From the NCBI RefSeq assembly GCF_016785095.1, contig NZ_JAEKJB010000006.1, positions 124,001 through 188,000 of the forward strand: DNA of 64,000 nucleotides. The letters are read 5' to 3'. This DNA comes from Alloalcanivorax marinus (GTDB taxonomy: Bacteria; Pseudomonadota; Gammaproteobacteria; Pseudomonadales; Alcanivoracaceae). A program made the position numbers and the translations under genes. The notes under the pieces are model-generated. The model ran no database searches, was not told where the DNA came from, and was given only the letters and a program-made list of their open reading frames with translations. Shown piece by piece: positions 45,740 through 56,193 of the stretch. How positions within the stretch are numbered: position 1 is the stretch's first letter; each line of letters opens with the position of its first letter.

Positions 45740-47362
45740 ATGTCCATTTACGAGCAGGGCCTGGCGCCCACCGAGGTCAACCACGTTCCCCTGACCCCCC
45801 TCAGCTTCATCGAGCGCACCGCCTCGGTGTACCCGGATTATCCGGCGGTGATTCACGGTGACATCCGTCGCACCTGGCGCGAGACTTATCAGCGCTGCCG
45901 GAGTCTGGCTTCGGCCCTGGCCGGGCGTGGCATCGGCAAGGGTGACACCGTGGCGGTGATGCTGCCGAACATCCCGGCGATGCTGGAAGCCCACTTCGGC
46001 GTGCCGATGATCGGCGCCGTGCTGAACACCCTGAATGTGCGCCTGGACGCGGATGCCATCGCCTACATGCTGGAGCACGGCGAGGCCAAGGCGCTGATCG
46101 TCGACCGGGAATTCCACGCCGTGATCGCCGACGCCCTGGCGCGGTTGGACACGCCGCCCCTGGTGATCGACGTGGACGATCCGGAATACGACGAAGGCGA
46201 ACCGGTCAGCGACCTGGACTATGAAGCCTTCCTTGCCGAGGGCGATCCGGAGTACCACTGGCACTGGCCGGACAATGAGTGGAACGCCATCTCCCTCAAC
46301 TACACCTCCGGCACCACCGGTGATCCCAAAGGCGTGGTCTACCATCATCGTGGCGCCTATCTGAATTCCCTGGGCAACCAGGCCACCTGGTCCATGGGGC
46401 TGCACCCGGTGTATCTGTGGACGCTGCCCATGTTCCACTGCAACGGCTGGTGCTACCCCTGGACCGTCACCGCCCAGGCCGGCGTGCATGTGTGCCTGCG
46501 GCGTGTGGACCCGCAGCGCATCCTGACTCTGATCCGGCAGCACCGGGTTTCCCATCTGTGTGGCGCGCCGGTGGTGCTCAACGCCCTGATCAACATGCCC
46601 GAGGAGGCCAAGGCGGCCATCGAGCATCCCGTGGACGCCATGACCGCCGGCGCCGCGCCGCCGGCAAAGGTGATCGGCGCGGTGGAGGAAATGGGGCTGC
46701 GCGTCACCCATGTGTACGGCCTCACCGAAGTGTACGGCCCGGTGACGGTGTGCGCCTGGCACGGCCATTGGGATGAGCTGCCGCTGGAGGAGCGCGCCGC
46801 CATCAAGTCCCGCCAGGGGGTGCGCTATCCGACCCTGGAAGGGGTGATGGTGGCCGACCCGGAGACCCTGGAACCGGTGCCCCGGGACGGCGAGACCATC
46901 GGCGAGATCTTCATGCGCGGCAACACCGTGATGAAGGGCTATCTCAAAAACGAGGCCGCCACCCGGGAATCATTCCAGGGCGGCTGGTTCCACACCGGTG
47001 ATCTGGCGGTCTGGCATCCGGATGGCTACGTGGAGATCAAGGATCGTCTCAAGGACATCATCATTTCCGGTGGCGAGAACATTTCCACCATCGAGGTGGA
47101 GAACGTGCTCTACCGTCACGGTGACGTCATGGAGGCGGCGGTGGTGGCGCGCCCGGACGAAAAATGGGGCGAGACTCCCTGTGCCTTCGTCACCCTCAAG
47201 GCGGGTCGCGAAGGCGTCTCCGAACAGGACGTGATCGGCTTCTGCCGGGATCACCTGGCCGGCTTCAAGGTGCCCAAGACGGTGGTGTTTGGTGAGCTGC
47301 CGAAAACCTCCACCGGCAAGATTCAGAAGTACGTGCTGCGTGACCGCGCCCGGGCGCTGTAA
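45740..47362 (+). CDS. acyl-CoA synthetase (AMP-forming)
   Basis: A 540-residue ANL-family ligase. It has the ATP loop NYTSGTTGDPKGVVYHHRG, the A8 hinge GWFHTGDLAVWHPDGYVEIK and the catalytic Lys in KTSTGKIQKYVLR. TLNVRLDADAIAYMLEHGEA and the MFHCNGWCYPW motif place it with short/medium-chain fatty acyl-CoA synthetases. It activates a carboxylate to its CoA ester. The thiolase follows by 119 bp, which suggests shared use in fatty-acid catabolism. Confidence 0.9.
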   Translation: MSIYEQGLAPTEVNHVPLTPLSFIERTASVYPDYPAVIHGDIRRTWRETYQRCRSLASALAGRGIGKGDTVAVMLPNIPAMLEAHFGVPMIGAVLNTLNVRLDADAIAYMLEHGEAKALIVDREFHAVIADALARLDTPPLVIDVDDPEYDEGEPVSDLDYEAFLAEGDPEYHWHWPDNEWNAISLNYTSGTTGDPKGVVYHHRGAYLNSLGNQATWSMGLHPVYLWTLPMFHCNGWCYPWTVTAQAGVHVCLRRVDPQRILTLIRQHRVSHLCGAPVVLNALINMPEEAKAAIEHPVDAMTAGAAPPAKVIGAVEEMGLRVTHVYGLTEVYGPVTVCAWHGHWDELPLEERAAIKSRQGVRYPTLEGVMVADPETLEPVPRDGETIGEIFMRGNTVMKGYLKNEAATRESFQGGWFHTGDLAVWHPDGYVEIKDRLKDIIISGGENISTIEVENVLYRHGDVMEAAVVARPDEKWGETPCAFVTLKAGREGVSEQDVIGFCRDHLAGFKVPKTVVFGELPKTSTGKIQKYVLRDRARAL

Positions 47363-47481
47363 GGCCCGCGACGCCATGGCGTGGACCTATCCGTGCCGTG
47401 GTGGTCGCCTGAACGGCGGTTAGCGCCTAAAATGGCCGCCTTTCGCTGAATCCTGTTGTCGTTTGAACGAGGGAGAATCGC

Positions 47482-48656
<1,175 letters not shown>

Positions 48657-48660
<4 letters not shown>

Positions 48661-49238
48661 CCGTTTACGTAAACCGCCAGGCGGTCGCGGATCGCCCGGC
48701 GGATGCCGTTGATCTCCATGGCCGAGATGTCGCTCAGTCGCTCCGGTAGCAGCCGGTGCAGATGCAGGCTGGGGTTGTCCTTGTCGAAGGCGCGCAGATC
48801 GCCCTTGGTGATCACCGGCAGGAACGGCCGTTCCCCGGTTTCCTGACGCAGCAGGGCGCGCAGGCCGGTGGCCAGCGGCACCCGCCGCATGGTACGACCG
48901 GTCTTGCCGCGCAGCGGAATCAGCATATGCAGGCCGCTGCCGCCGGCCAGTTCGCCGGGGATGATGGTGATACCGGTGGGGCGCGCGCCGTCCTCCGGCA
49001 GCCCGTTGAAGGTGTCGTGGTAGGCGTAGGGATTGGGCAGAATGATCAATGACCGGTCCTGGCCTTCCGGCACGGCGATCTCATAGTTGGTGTACAGCTG
49101 GCCCACCGGACCGCTGAACACGCACAGGGTATCCTGGAACTGCCGCACGAAGCGGATCGCGCGCCGGTGATTCTCGAAGTGATCCAGCTGCCAGACCAGG
49201 TGTCCCGGCGTGGAAGGTTGTTCCGCGGTGCGCCCCAT
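48657..49238 (-). CDS. conserved hypothetical protein, function unknown
   Basis: I do not recognise this 193-residue protein. It has no signal or membrane span. Features are [20 protein letters not shown], then [13 protein letters not shown], and an Arg-rich C-terminus. The coding frame has good third-position GC bias. The start at MGRTAEQ follows GGGGGAG closely; an ATG five codons earlier is possible. It converges with the thiolase gene, overlapping it at the stops. Confidence 0.75.
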
Positions 49239-49523
49239 TGCTCCCCCTTGCACACGGCCTCAAACATGCCAAGCCGTGTAATGCCATCGACTGGTTCAGA
49301 TTATCATAGGAATTTCCGAGGCTTACTCATCGCCGGCTCACGGTTTGATCGCGTTTCCCTCGATCGGAACCCGGGGCTGGAAAAGCCGGCGGAAAGCGTA
49401 GGCGCCGCCGCCACCGACTTCAAAAGCAACCGCCGAAAGGGTGCGCCCGGTCGCACGGCAACTGTGGAGCGCCGGGAATTTTGCGTATCATGAGCATCCC
49501 CTCCGGCCCACAGGACATCCGCC

Positions 49524-50564
49524 ATGACCGATACCCTGACCATCACCCGACCCGACGACTGGCACCTGCATTTCCGGGACGGCGAGATGCTGGCGGAAAC
49601 GGTGCCCGCCACCGCCCGGGTTTTCCGCCGTGCCATCGTCATGCCGAATTTGACGCCGCCGGTAACCAGCGTGGCCCAGGCCGAGGCCTACCGGGAGCGT
49701 ATCCTGGCGCGTATTCCGGCCGGCAGCGGCTTCGAGCCGCTGATGGTGTTGTACCTTACCGATGCCACGCCGGTGGAAGAGGTGGCGCGCGCCGCGCAAA
49801 GTGATTTCGTGCACGCCTTCAAACTGTACCCCGCCGGCGCCACCACCAACTCCGACAGCGGCGTCACCGATCCGGGCCGCATCGGCCACCTCTACGAAGC
49901 CATGGAAAAGCACGACGTGCCCTTGCTGGTGCACGGCGAGGTGACCGAGCCGGAAATCGATATCTTTGATCGCGAGCGGGTGTTCATCGACCGGTATCTG
50001 GCCGATATCCGCGAGCGCTTTCCAACGCTGCGCATCGTGTTCGAGCACGTCACCACCGGTGAGGCGGTGGATTTCGTGCGCGAGTCCGGCGAGTTCAGCG
50101 CCGCCACCGTCACTCCGCAACATTTGCTGATGAACCGCAACGATCTGCTGGTCGGCGGGGTGCGACCGCACAACTACTGCCTGCCGGTGCTGAAACGACG
50201 TACCCATCAGGAGCGTATCCAGCGTGCCGTGTTGGACGGCCACCCACGCTTTTTCCTGGGCACCGATTCCGCGCCCCATGCCCGCGACAAAAAGGAAGCC
50301 GCCTGCGGCTGCGCGGGCTGCTACTCGGCGCGGGCGGCGCTGCCGTTGTACGCCAGTTTCCTGGACCGTTACGGCGCTCTGGACAAGCTGGAAGGATTCG
50401 CCAGCCACTTTGGCGCCGACTTCTATCGGCTGCCGCGCAACACCGACACCGTGACCCTGGAGCGCCGCGACTGGTCCGTGCCGGACACGGTCACCGCCGG
50501 CGGCGAGGCGATGGTGCCGTTCATGGCCGGCCAGGCGTTGCCCTGGGCCATGCGGGAGGCTTGA
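49524..50564 (+). CDS. pyrC: dihydroorotase
   Basis: A 346-residue class II (E. coli-type) dihydroorotase. Zinc ligands are in DDWHLHFRDG, the carboxylated Lys in HAFKLYPAGATTNSDSGV, further His residues in HGEVTEPEID and FEHVTTGEAVDFV, and the catalytic Asp in LGTDSAPHARDKKE. It closes carbamoyl-aspartate to dihydroorotate in pyrimidine synthesis. Its TGA overlaps the next ATG by one base. Confidence 0.97.
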   Translation: MTDTLTITRPDDWHLHFRDGEMLAETVPATARVFRRAIVMPNLTPPVTSVAQAEAYRERILARIPAGSGFEPLMVLYLTDATPVEEVARAAQSDFVHAFKLYPAGATTNSDSGVTDPGRIGHLYEAMEKHDVPLLVHGEVTEPEIDIFDRERVFIDRYLADIRERFPTLRIVFEHVTTGEAVDFVRESGEFSAATVTPQHLLMNRNDLLVGGVRPHNYCLPVLKRRTHQERIQRAVLDGHPRFFLGTDSAPHARDKKEAACGCAGCYSARAALPLYASFLDRYGALDKLEGFASHFGADFYRLPRNTDTVTLERRDWSVPDTVTAGGEAMVPFMAGQALPWAMREA

Positions 50565-51661
50565 TGACGGCGGCAGGCGGAATGAGTGCGCCCACGCCCC
50601 TGGTGGTGCTGACCGGTTTCCTGGGCAGTGGCAAAACCACGCTGCTCAATCGCTGGCTCGGCGAGCGCGGTGACCTGGCGGTGATCATCAACGAGCTGGG
50701 CGACATCGGCATTGATCAGGATCTCGCCCGCAAGGTGGGCGCGCCGGTGAGTCTGCTGGCCGGTGGCTGCGTGTGCTGCGCGGTGCAGGGCACTCTGCGC
50801 ACCACCCTGCGCAACCTTTACATGGCCCGGGCCGCCGGTGATCTGCCGGCCTTCTCGCTGGTGCTGCTGGAAACCACCGGGGCCGCCGATCCGTTTGGCG
50901 TGGTGTCGGTGCTGGAGCAGGACCCCTGGCTGCGCAAGCGTTTCTCGCTGCGCTCCATCCTCACTACCGTGGACGCGGTGGCCGGCGAGGCGGCCCTGGC
51001 ACGGTATCCGGAAGCCCTGGAGCAGGTCACCGCCGCCGACCGCTTGCTGCTCACCAAGGTCGACCGGGTGGACGGCGCCGCCCGCCAGGCGCTGGCCGAG
51101 GCTCTGGCGCGCCTCAATCCGGACGCCGATGTGGTCGATGCCGCCGCCGTTGACGCCACCGTGCTGGACCGGGATTTTCCCCGTCGCTGTCGCATCACCG
51201 GCGTGCTGGCGCCGCTGTCCGGGGTGATGTCGGCGTCCATTTCGCCGATGGCGCCTTCCACCACCCCGGCCGGTCGCGGGCACGCCCTGCAGCCCGCCGG
51301 GCTGCGCTGGCGCGGGCGCATCGCCTATGAGCAATTGCAGGCGGCGCTGGCGGCCCTGCGCGCCGCCGCCGGCGATGATCTGGTGCGGCTCAAGGGGCTG
51401 GTGGCGATCGAAAAACTGGATGGCCCCTTGCTGATCCAGGCGGTCGGGGCGCAGCCTCTGGAAATGACGCCGCTGCCGGCGTGGCCCGGTGGCGATGAGG
51501 ACAGCCGGCTGGTGGTGATCACCGCCGGCGACGACCCGGCGGTGCCGCGAAAGCTGCTGGCGGACTGGGGCCGCCGTCTGGATATGGGCAGCTTGGATAT
51601 GGGCAGCTTGGATATGGAGAGCGCCACGGATTCCCCTGTTATGGACGAGGATGGAGGGTAA
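50564..51661 (+). CDS. COG0523 (CobW/ZigA-type) GTP-binding metallochaperone
   Basis: A protein of about 365 residues. Walker A is GFLGSGKTT, the metal-binding GGCVCC motif follows, then ETTGAADP (Walker B-like), TKVDRVD (guanine) and a short CobW C-terminal domain (about 245-340). Such proteins deliver zinc or cobalt. A DUF2796 (ZrgA-like) gene follows by 5 bp, which favours zinc. The C-terminus holds a triplicated LDMGS unit. I start at the ATG overlapping the pyrC stop; ATG 50582, with AGGCGG upstream, is an alternative. Confidence 0.9.
   Translation: MTAAGGMSAPTPLVVLTGFLGSGKTTLLNRWLGERGDLAVIINELGDIGIDQDLARKVGAPVSLLAGGCVCCAVQGTLRTTLRNLYMARAAGDLPAFSLVLLETTGAADPFGVVSVLEQDPWLRKRFSLRSILTTVDAVAGEAALARYPEALEQVTAADRLLLTKVDRVDGAARQALAEALARLNPDADVVDAAAVDATVLDRDFPRRCRITGVLAPLSGVMSASISPMAPSTTPAGRGHALQPAGLRWRGRIAYEQLQAALAALRAAAGDDLVRLKGLVAIEKLDGPLLIQAVGAQPLEMTPLPAWPGGDEDSRLVVITAGDDPAVPRKLLADWGRRLDMGSLDMGSLDMESATDSPVMDEDGG
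51578..51622 (+). repeat. three 15-bp tandem repeats in the CobW-like gene
   Basis: YTGGATATGGGCAGC occurs three times in a row, the last with GAG for GGC, encoding LDMGS-LDMGS-LDMES. Changes in copy number would keep the frame. Confidence 0.88.
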
Positions 51662-51666
51662 CGAGC

Positions 51667-52173
51667 ATGGTGAAATCCCTACTGGCCGCTCTGCTGGTAC
51701 TGGCGAGCGCCGCGGGCGCCGCTGACGGGGCCGGCGTCGAACCGGTCGCCGGCAGCCTGGAGATCGCGCTCAAGGGCCATGCCCTGGTGGCGCGGCTGTC
51801 TCTGCCCGCCGGGCAGGTGGTGGGCTTCGAGCATGCCCCCGGCACCGATGAGGAAAGGATGGCGGTGCGCGACGCTCTGGGTCGCCTTAGCGAAGCCCGC
51901 AACGTGCTTGAGCCGGCCCCGGAGGCGCTCTGTTCGGTGACGCGCCAGAACGCGGGTTCCAGCCTGTCGCCGCCGGTTTCCACGCCACCGGCGCGGTTCA
52001 CCGGCCGTTACGCCTGGCGCTGCCAGCAGCCGGACGCGCTGTTGGCTCTGGACGTGCCGCTGCTGGAGTTCATCAACGGCGTGCCCCTGGACATTCTGCT
52101 GCTGACCCCGTCCGGTGAACGGGCCTGGACCCTGAAAGCACCGGACACCCGCATTCCGGTCTTGGAGGACTGA
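51667..52173 (+). CDS. DUF2796 (ZrgA-like) periplasmic protein lacking the His-rich tract
   Basis: A 168-residue protein with a signal peptide (residues 1-18). VVGFEHAPGTDEERMAVRDA is the DUF2796/ZrgA hallmark. ZrgA proteins help zinc uptake and usually carry a long His-rich segment, which is missing here. Two cysteines (ALCSV and AWRCQQ) remain. It lies 5 bp after the COG0523 gene, which supports a joint role in zinc homeostasis. Confidence 0.82.
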   Translation: MVKSLLAALLVLASAAGAADGAGVEPVAGSLEIALKGHALVARLSLPAGQVVGFEHAPGTDEERMAVRDALGRLSEARNVLEPAPEALCSVTRQNAGSSLSPPVSTPPARFTGRYAWRCQQPDALLALDVPLLEFINGVPLDILLLTPSGERAWTLKAPDTRIPVLED

Positions 52174-52174
52174 T

Positions 52175-52504
52175 ATGGGGTATTGGTATCTGGCGGTGGC
52201 CATCCTCAGCGAGGTGGTGGGCACCTCCGCGCTCAATGCTTCCCACGGCTTCACTCGTCTCTGGCCCTCGGCGGTGACCGTGGTCGGCTATTGCCTGGCC
52301 TTCTATTTTTTGTCGCTGACTTTGCGTACCGTGCCCATGGGGATTGCCTACGCCGTGTGGGCCGGCAGCGGTATCGTGCTGATCGCCCTGGTGGGGGTTT
52401 TATTTTTCAAACAAATACCCGACGCGCCGGCGGTGTTGGGTATGCTCCTCATCGTGATCGGCGTGATTCTGGTCAGCGCCGTCTCCGGTACCGGGGGGCA
52501 CTGA
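52175..52504 (+). CDS. small multidrug resistance (SMR) efflux protein, EmrE/Qac type
   Basis: A 109-residue protein with four membrane spans. The essential Glu is Glu13 (AILSEVVGTSAL), and MGIAYAVWAGSGIVLIALVG is the SMR signature. It probably exchanges lipophilic cations or guanidinium-like compounds for protons. It starts one base after the DUF2796 stop, so it is part of the same transcript. A metal substrate is not expected for this family. Confidence 0.93.
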   Translation: MGYWYLAVAILSEVVGTSALNASHGFTRLWPSAVTVVGYCLAFYFLSLTLRTVPMGIAYAVWAGSGIVLIALVGVLFFKQIPDAPAVLGMLLIVIGVILVSAVSGTGGH

Positions 52505-52535
52505 CGCCCAGGACCAATACAACAAGGAGCCCGAC

Positions 52536-54692
52536 GTGCCCGAGCAACTGGACGATGCTTTCAAGGCCGCTGACCGCGTGATCGAACTCACCGGTGGCGA
52601 TATCCGCCTCGGCTTGCCGTTGGGGCTGGGCAAGCCCAACCGTCTGGTCAACGCCCTCTACCAGCGCGCCCAGGCCGACGCCTCGATCCGGCTGGATATC
52701 TACACCGCGCTGTCCCTGGGCCGGCCCGCCGCCGGCAGCGATCTGGAGCGCCGTTTCCTGGAGCCCTTCGCCGACCGGGTGTTCGGTGACTACGAGGAAC
52801 TGGATTACCTGCACGCGCTGCGCAAGGATGACCTGCCGGACAACGTGCGCGTATTTGAATTTTTTTTCCAGCCCGGCAGCCTGCTGAACAGCGAGAGCGC
52901 CCAGCGCCGCTATATCAGTGTCAACTACACTCACGCCGCCCGTGACATCAACGCCCGTGGCGTCAATGTGGTGGCGCAGATGCTGGCGGTGGAGGGGGAA
53001 GGCAAGACGCGCCGCTACAGTTACGCCTGCAACCCGGAGGTGACCCTGGAGCTGCTGCCCATGCTCAAGGCCCGCCGTGACGCCGGCGAGACCATTGTCG
53101 CCGTGGGCCAGGTGCACCACGACCTGCCGTTCATGGGCAACGACGCCGAACTGGGTCCCTGGTACGACGAAATGGACATCGTCATTGACGACGCCAAGGC
53201 CCAGACCCGGCTGTTCAGCACCCCCAACATGCCGGTGAACCTGCAGGATCACTTTGTCGGCCTGCACGCCAGCGCCCTGGTGCGCGATGGTGGCACGCTG
53301 CAGATCGGCATTGGCGCCCTGGGTGATGCGCTGGTGCATCACCTCCGCCGCCGGGAGCGCTACAACCAGGACTACCGCCGGCTGCTGGATGCCCTGGCGC
53401 TGCCCGAGACGCACCGCGAGCTGATCGGCCGCGAAGGCGGCGAGCGGCCCTTCGAACTGGGGCTCTACGGCTGCAGCGAGATGATGACCCACGGTCTGCT
53501 GCGGCTGATCGACGACGGCATCATCCGCCGCCCGGTGTACGACTGGAAAGCGCTGCAGGCGGAGTGCCTCAAGCACGCCAACTGCGTGCCCGGCCTGGAG
53601 CTCATCGACGGCCTGCGCCGCCGGCGCGGCATTCTCTCCCCATTGCCGCCGGAACACCTCAAGCGGCTCACCGATTTCGGCGTGCTGCGTTACGGCCTCA
53701 CCGTGGAAGGCAATCGCCTGCGACTGCCCAACGATGACAGCGTGCCCAACGATCTGGATCATCCGGACACCCGCGAAGCCCTGGAAACCTGGCGCGGCGA
53801 CAGCCTCAACGGCGGGATCATCATGCACGGCGGTTTCTTCCTGGGGCCGGCGGCGTTTTACCAGCGTCTGCGCGAGCTGGACGCGGACACCCGGGGCAAG
53901 ATCAACATGACCCGGGTGAACCAGATCAACGACCTCTACGGTGGCGAGGAACTGCGCATCCTGCAGCGCCGCGACGCCCGCTTCGTCAACACCGCCTTCA
54001 CCGTCACCCTGCTGGGGGCGGCGGTGTCCGATCAACTTGACGACGGGCGCGTGCTCAGCGGCGTGGGTGGCCAGTACAACTTCGTCAGCCAGGCCCACGA
54101 GCTGCCCGGCGCGCGCTCCATTCTGATGACCCGGGCCTGGCGTCAGCGTGGCGGCGAGGCCGCCTCCAACGTCTTGTTTTCCTACGCCCACAACACCATT
54201 CCCCGGCACCTGCGCGACATCGTCATCACCGAGTACGGCATCGCCGACCTGCGCGGCAAGACCGATGAAGAGGTGGTCATGGCCATGCTCAACGTGGCCG
54301 ACAGCCGCTTTCAGGTGGAACTCATGGAACAGGCCTGGCAAGCCGGCAAGCTGCGTCGCGACTACCGCATCCCGGAGCGCTTTCGACACAATAACCCGGA
54401 ATTTCTGCGCCGCCTCAAGGCCGACGCCGGCGCCGATGCCTTTCCGGATTTTCCCCTCGGCACGGATTTCGACACCACCGAACAGCGGCTGCTGAAGGGG
54501 CTCACCTGGCTGAAGGAAACGGTGAGCCAGAAGGACTATCTGAAGCTCGCCCGGGAAGCGTTGCTGCACGAGCACGACGCCGACGCCCACGCCGACGAAC
54601 TCAAGCGCATGGGGTTGCACGAGCCGGATGGCTTGCGCGAACGCCTTTACCAGCGGTTGCTGCTGACCGCGCTGGACGCCAATCGCGGCTGA
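52536..54692 (+). CDS. long acetyl-CoA hydrolase/transferase family protein
   Basis: A 718-residue member of the acetyl-CoA hydrolase/CoA-transferase family, about 200 residues longer than classical members. Motifs are NLQDHFVGLHASALV, IGIGALGDALVHHL, then SGVGGQYNFVSQAH and ITEYGIADLRGKTDEEV near the C-terminus. It transfers CoA between carboxylates or hydrolyses acyl-CoA. The stop codon falls within a REP-like element (54684 onward), so the REP supplies the final Arg-Gly codons. It lies 31 bp after the SMR gene. Confidence 0.87.
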   Translation: MPEQLDDAFKAADRVIELTGGDIRLGLPLGLGKPNRLVNALYQRAQADASIRLDIYTALSLGRPAAGSDLERRFLEPFADRVFGDYEELDYLHALRKDDLPDNVRVFEFFFQPGSLLNSESAQRRYISVNYTHAARDINARGVNVVAQMLAVEGEGKTRRYSYACNPEVTLELLPMLKARRDAGETIVAVGQVHHDLPFMGNDAELGPWYDEMDIVIDDAKAQTRLFSTPNMPVNLQDHFVGLHASALVRDGGTLQIGIGALGDALVHHLRRRERYNQDYRRLLDALALPETHRELIGREGGERPFELGLYGCSEMMTHGLLRLIDDGIIRRPVYDWKALQAECLKHANCVPGLELIDGLRRRRGILSPLPPEHLKRLTDFGVLRYGLTVEGNRLRLPNDDSVPNDLDHPDTREALETWRGDSLNGGIIMHGGFFLGPAAFYQRLRELDADTRGKINMTRVNQINDLYGGEELRILQRRDARFVNTAFTVTLLGAAVSDQLDDGRVLSGVGGQYNFVSQAHELPGARSILMTRAWRQRGGEAASNVLFSYAHNTIPRHLRDIVITEYGIADLRGKTDEEVVMAMLNVADSRFQVELMEQAWQAGKLRRDYRIPERFRHNNPEFLRRLKADAGADAFPDFPLGTDFDTTEQRLLKGLTWLKETVSQKDYLKLAREALLHEHDADAHADELKRMGLHEPDGLRERLYQRLLLTALDANRG

Positions 54693-54748
54693 AGCCGCTC
54701 CTGCGGCGGCTTTAGAATGCGCTAGGAGCGGCCGGGTTTTAGCCGCGA
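54682..54748. repeat. REP-like inverted repeat overlapping a stop codon
   Basis: AATCGCGGCTGAAGCCGCTC followed by CTGC faces CTAGGAGCGGCCGGGTTTTA followed by GCCGCGAT. The TGA stop of the acetyl-CoA hydrolase gene is the TGA inside GGCTGAAGCC. It separates this gene from the converging pirin gene. Confidence 0.8.
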
Positions 54749-54755
54749 TCGGCGG

Positions 54756-55616
54756 TCACTCCCCTGGCAACGGAATCCACTCGGTCTCGCCGGGGATATC
54801 GTCGAACCGGCGCGCCCGCCAATCCTCCTTGGCCTGCTCGATGCGCTCCGCTCTGGACGACACGAAATTCCAGTAAATATGGCGAGGGTGGGGCAGCGGC
54901 GCGCCGCCGAACAGCATCAGCCGGGCCGGGCCGTCGAAGGTTTCCAGAAGCCAGCTGCGGTCGCTGTCCAGGGTGGCCACGTGGTGGGTGGGCAGCGGCA
55001 GATCGCCGGCCCGGGGCGTGCCCTCCGCCACGTACAGGGCCCGTTCATGGTCGCTGGCCGGTAGCGGCAGGGACGCGCCTTCCTCCAGCAGAATATCCAC
55101 GTACAGGGTGGGCGAGGGCACTGGCACCGGTGATTCCAGGCCGAAGGCCCGGCCCAGCAGCACCCGGGCGGTCACGCCCCGGTCCTGGTATACGGGCAGC
55201 GCCTTGGCCGGATGGTGGCTGAAGCAGGGCGCGTCCTCCTCCTGGTCCACCGGCAGCGCCAGCCAGGTCTGGATGCCCTCCACCGCCGCGCCATTGGCGC
55301 GGGTGTCCTCGGGAATCCGCTCCGAATGGGCGATGCCCCGGCCCGCCGTCATCAGATTGATGGCGCCGGGCTCGATGCGCTGCTCCGTACCGAGGCTGTC
55401 GCGGTGCATCATCGAGCCGGAGAACAGATAGGTCACCGTGGCCAGGCCGATGTGCGGGTGCGGTCGTACATCGCCCTCGCGGCTGGCGGCGGGAAACACA
55501 TGGGGACCCATGTGATCGAAGAAAATAAACGGGCCCACGCGCTGCCGCCCGGCGGCGGGCAAAAGCCGGCGCACCGGGAAACCGATATCGCGGGTATGGG
55601 GTTTGAGCACATCCAT
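54756..55616 (-). CDS. pirin-family cupin protein
   Basis: A 286-residue two-cupin pirin. The N-terminal cupin has metal ligands in RPHPHIGLATVTYLFSG (two His) and GRGIAHSERIPED (His, Glu). FIFFDHMGPHVFP is typical. Some pirins are quercetin dioxygenases and others regulate metabolism; the role here is unknown. I start at MDVLKPHTRD, with GGAG 9 bp upstream, rather than the longer frame. Confidence 0.9.
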   Translation of the reverse strand: MDVLKPHTRDIGFPVRRLLPAAGRQRVGPFIFFDHMGPHVFPAASREGDVRPHPHIGLATVTYLFSGSMMHRDSLGTEQRIEPGAINLMTAGRGIAHSERIPEDTRANGAAVEGIQTWLALPVDQEEDAPCFSHHPAKALPVYQDRGVTARVLLGRAFGLESPVPVPSPTLYVDILLEEGASLPLPASDHERALYVAEGTPRAGDLPLPTHHVATLDSDRSWLLETFDGPARLMLFGGAPLPHPRHIYWNFVSSRAERIEQAKEDWRARRFDDIPGETEWIPLPGE

Positions 55617-55668
55617 GATGGCGACTCCATGCGGGGAGAGGCCTTCAGCATACACCCGCCGGAGGCGG

Positions 55669-56193
55669 TCAGGATGTGTGCGAGTCGTCCTCTGGAGCCG
55701 CGCGCCCGCCACGCCGGCGGGTGCCGGCCAGCACCCGCCAGAATGGAATGCGGCGGGTCACCGACACCATCTCATCCACGGAATCACCAATGCCGGACAG
55801 CCGGTCCACGGTGTCGCGCAGCCCCACCAACTGGTCCACATGCTCGGAGATTTTGAACACCACCATGTAGAACTCCAGCAGCGCACGCAGCAGGGTGGCG
55901 GAAAACAGAAACAGCAGCGGCCCGCCGATGAACAGGAAGAACAGACCCCGCCAGGTGGAGGCCACGAACGCTTCGAAACACAGGTACAGCAAGCCCAGGC
56001 CGATGGCGGTGAGCGCCACCCCGTACACCCCCGGGATGACCTGGATGATCATGTACTTATCGAAGCGGAAGTTGAACAGCTCGCGCCAGTATTCCAGGGC
56101 CCAGAACAGGCCGCGCCGCAGCCGCTCGTTGACCGGCTCCGACGCCGGCGGCGTATCCGGATCACCGTCCGGCTGTTTTTGCTCGTCTACCAT
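55669..56193 (-). CDS. DUF4282 membrane protein
   Basis: A 174-residue protein. It has a hydrophilic N-terminus and two hydrophobic spans (about residues 45-70, IIQVIPGVYGVALTAIGLGL; and 80-110, GLFFLFIGGPLLFLFSATLL). An amphipathic region follows, ending in basic and acidic residues. The pattern fits DUF4282, of unknown function. The start at MVDEQKQP overlaps the end of the DUF2804 gene by 7 bp, so the two are co-translated. Confidence 0.78.
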   Translation of the reverse strand: MVDEQKQPDGDPDTPPASEPVNERLRRGLFWALEYWRELFNFRFDKYMIIQVIPGVYGVALTAIGLGLLYLCFEAFVASTWRGLFFLFIGGPLLFLFSATLLRALLEFYMVVFKISEHVDQLVGLRDTVDRLSGIGDSVDEMVSVTRRIPFWRVLAGTRRRGGRAAPEDDSHTS

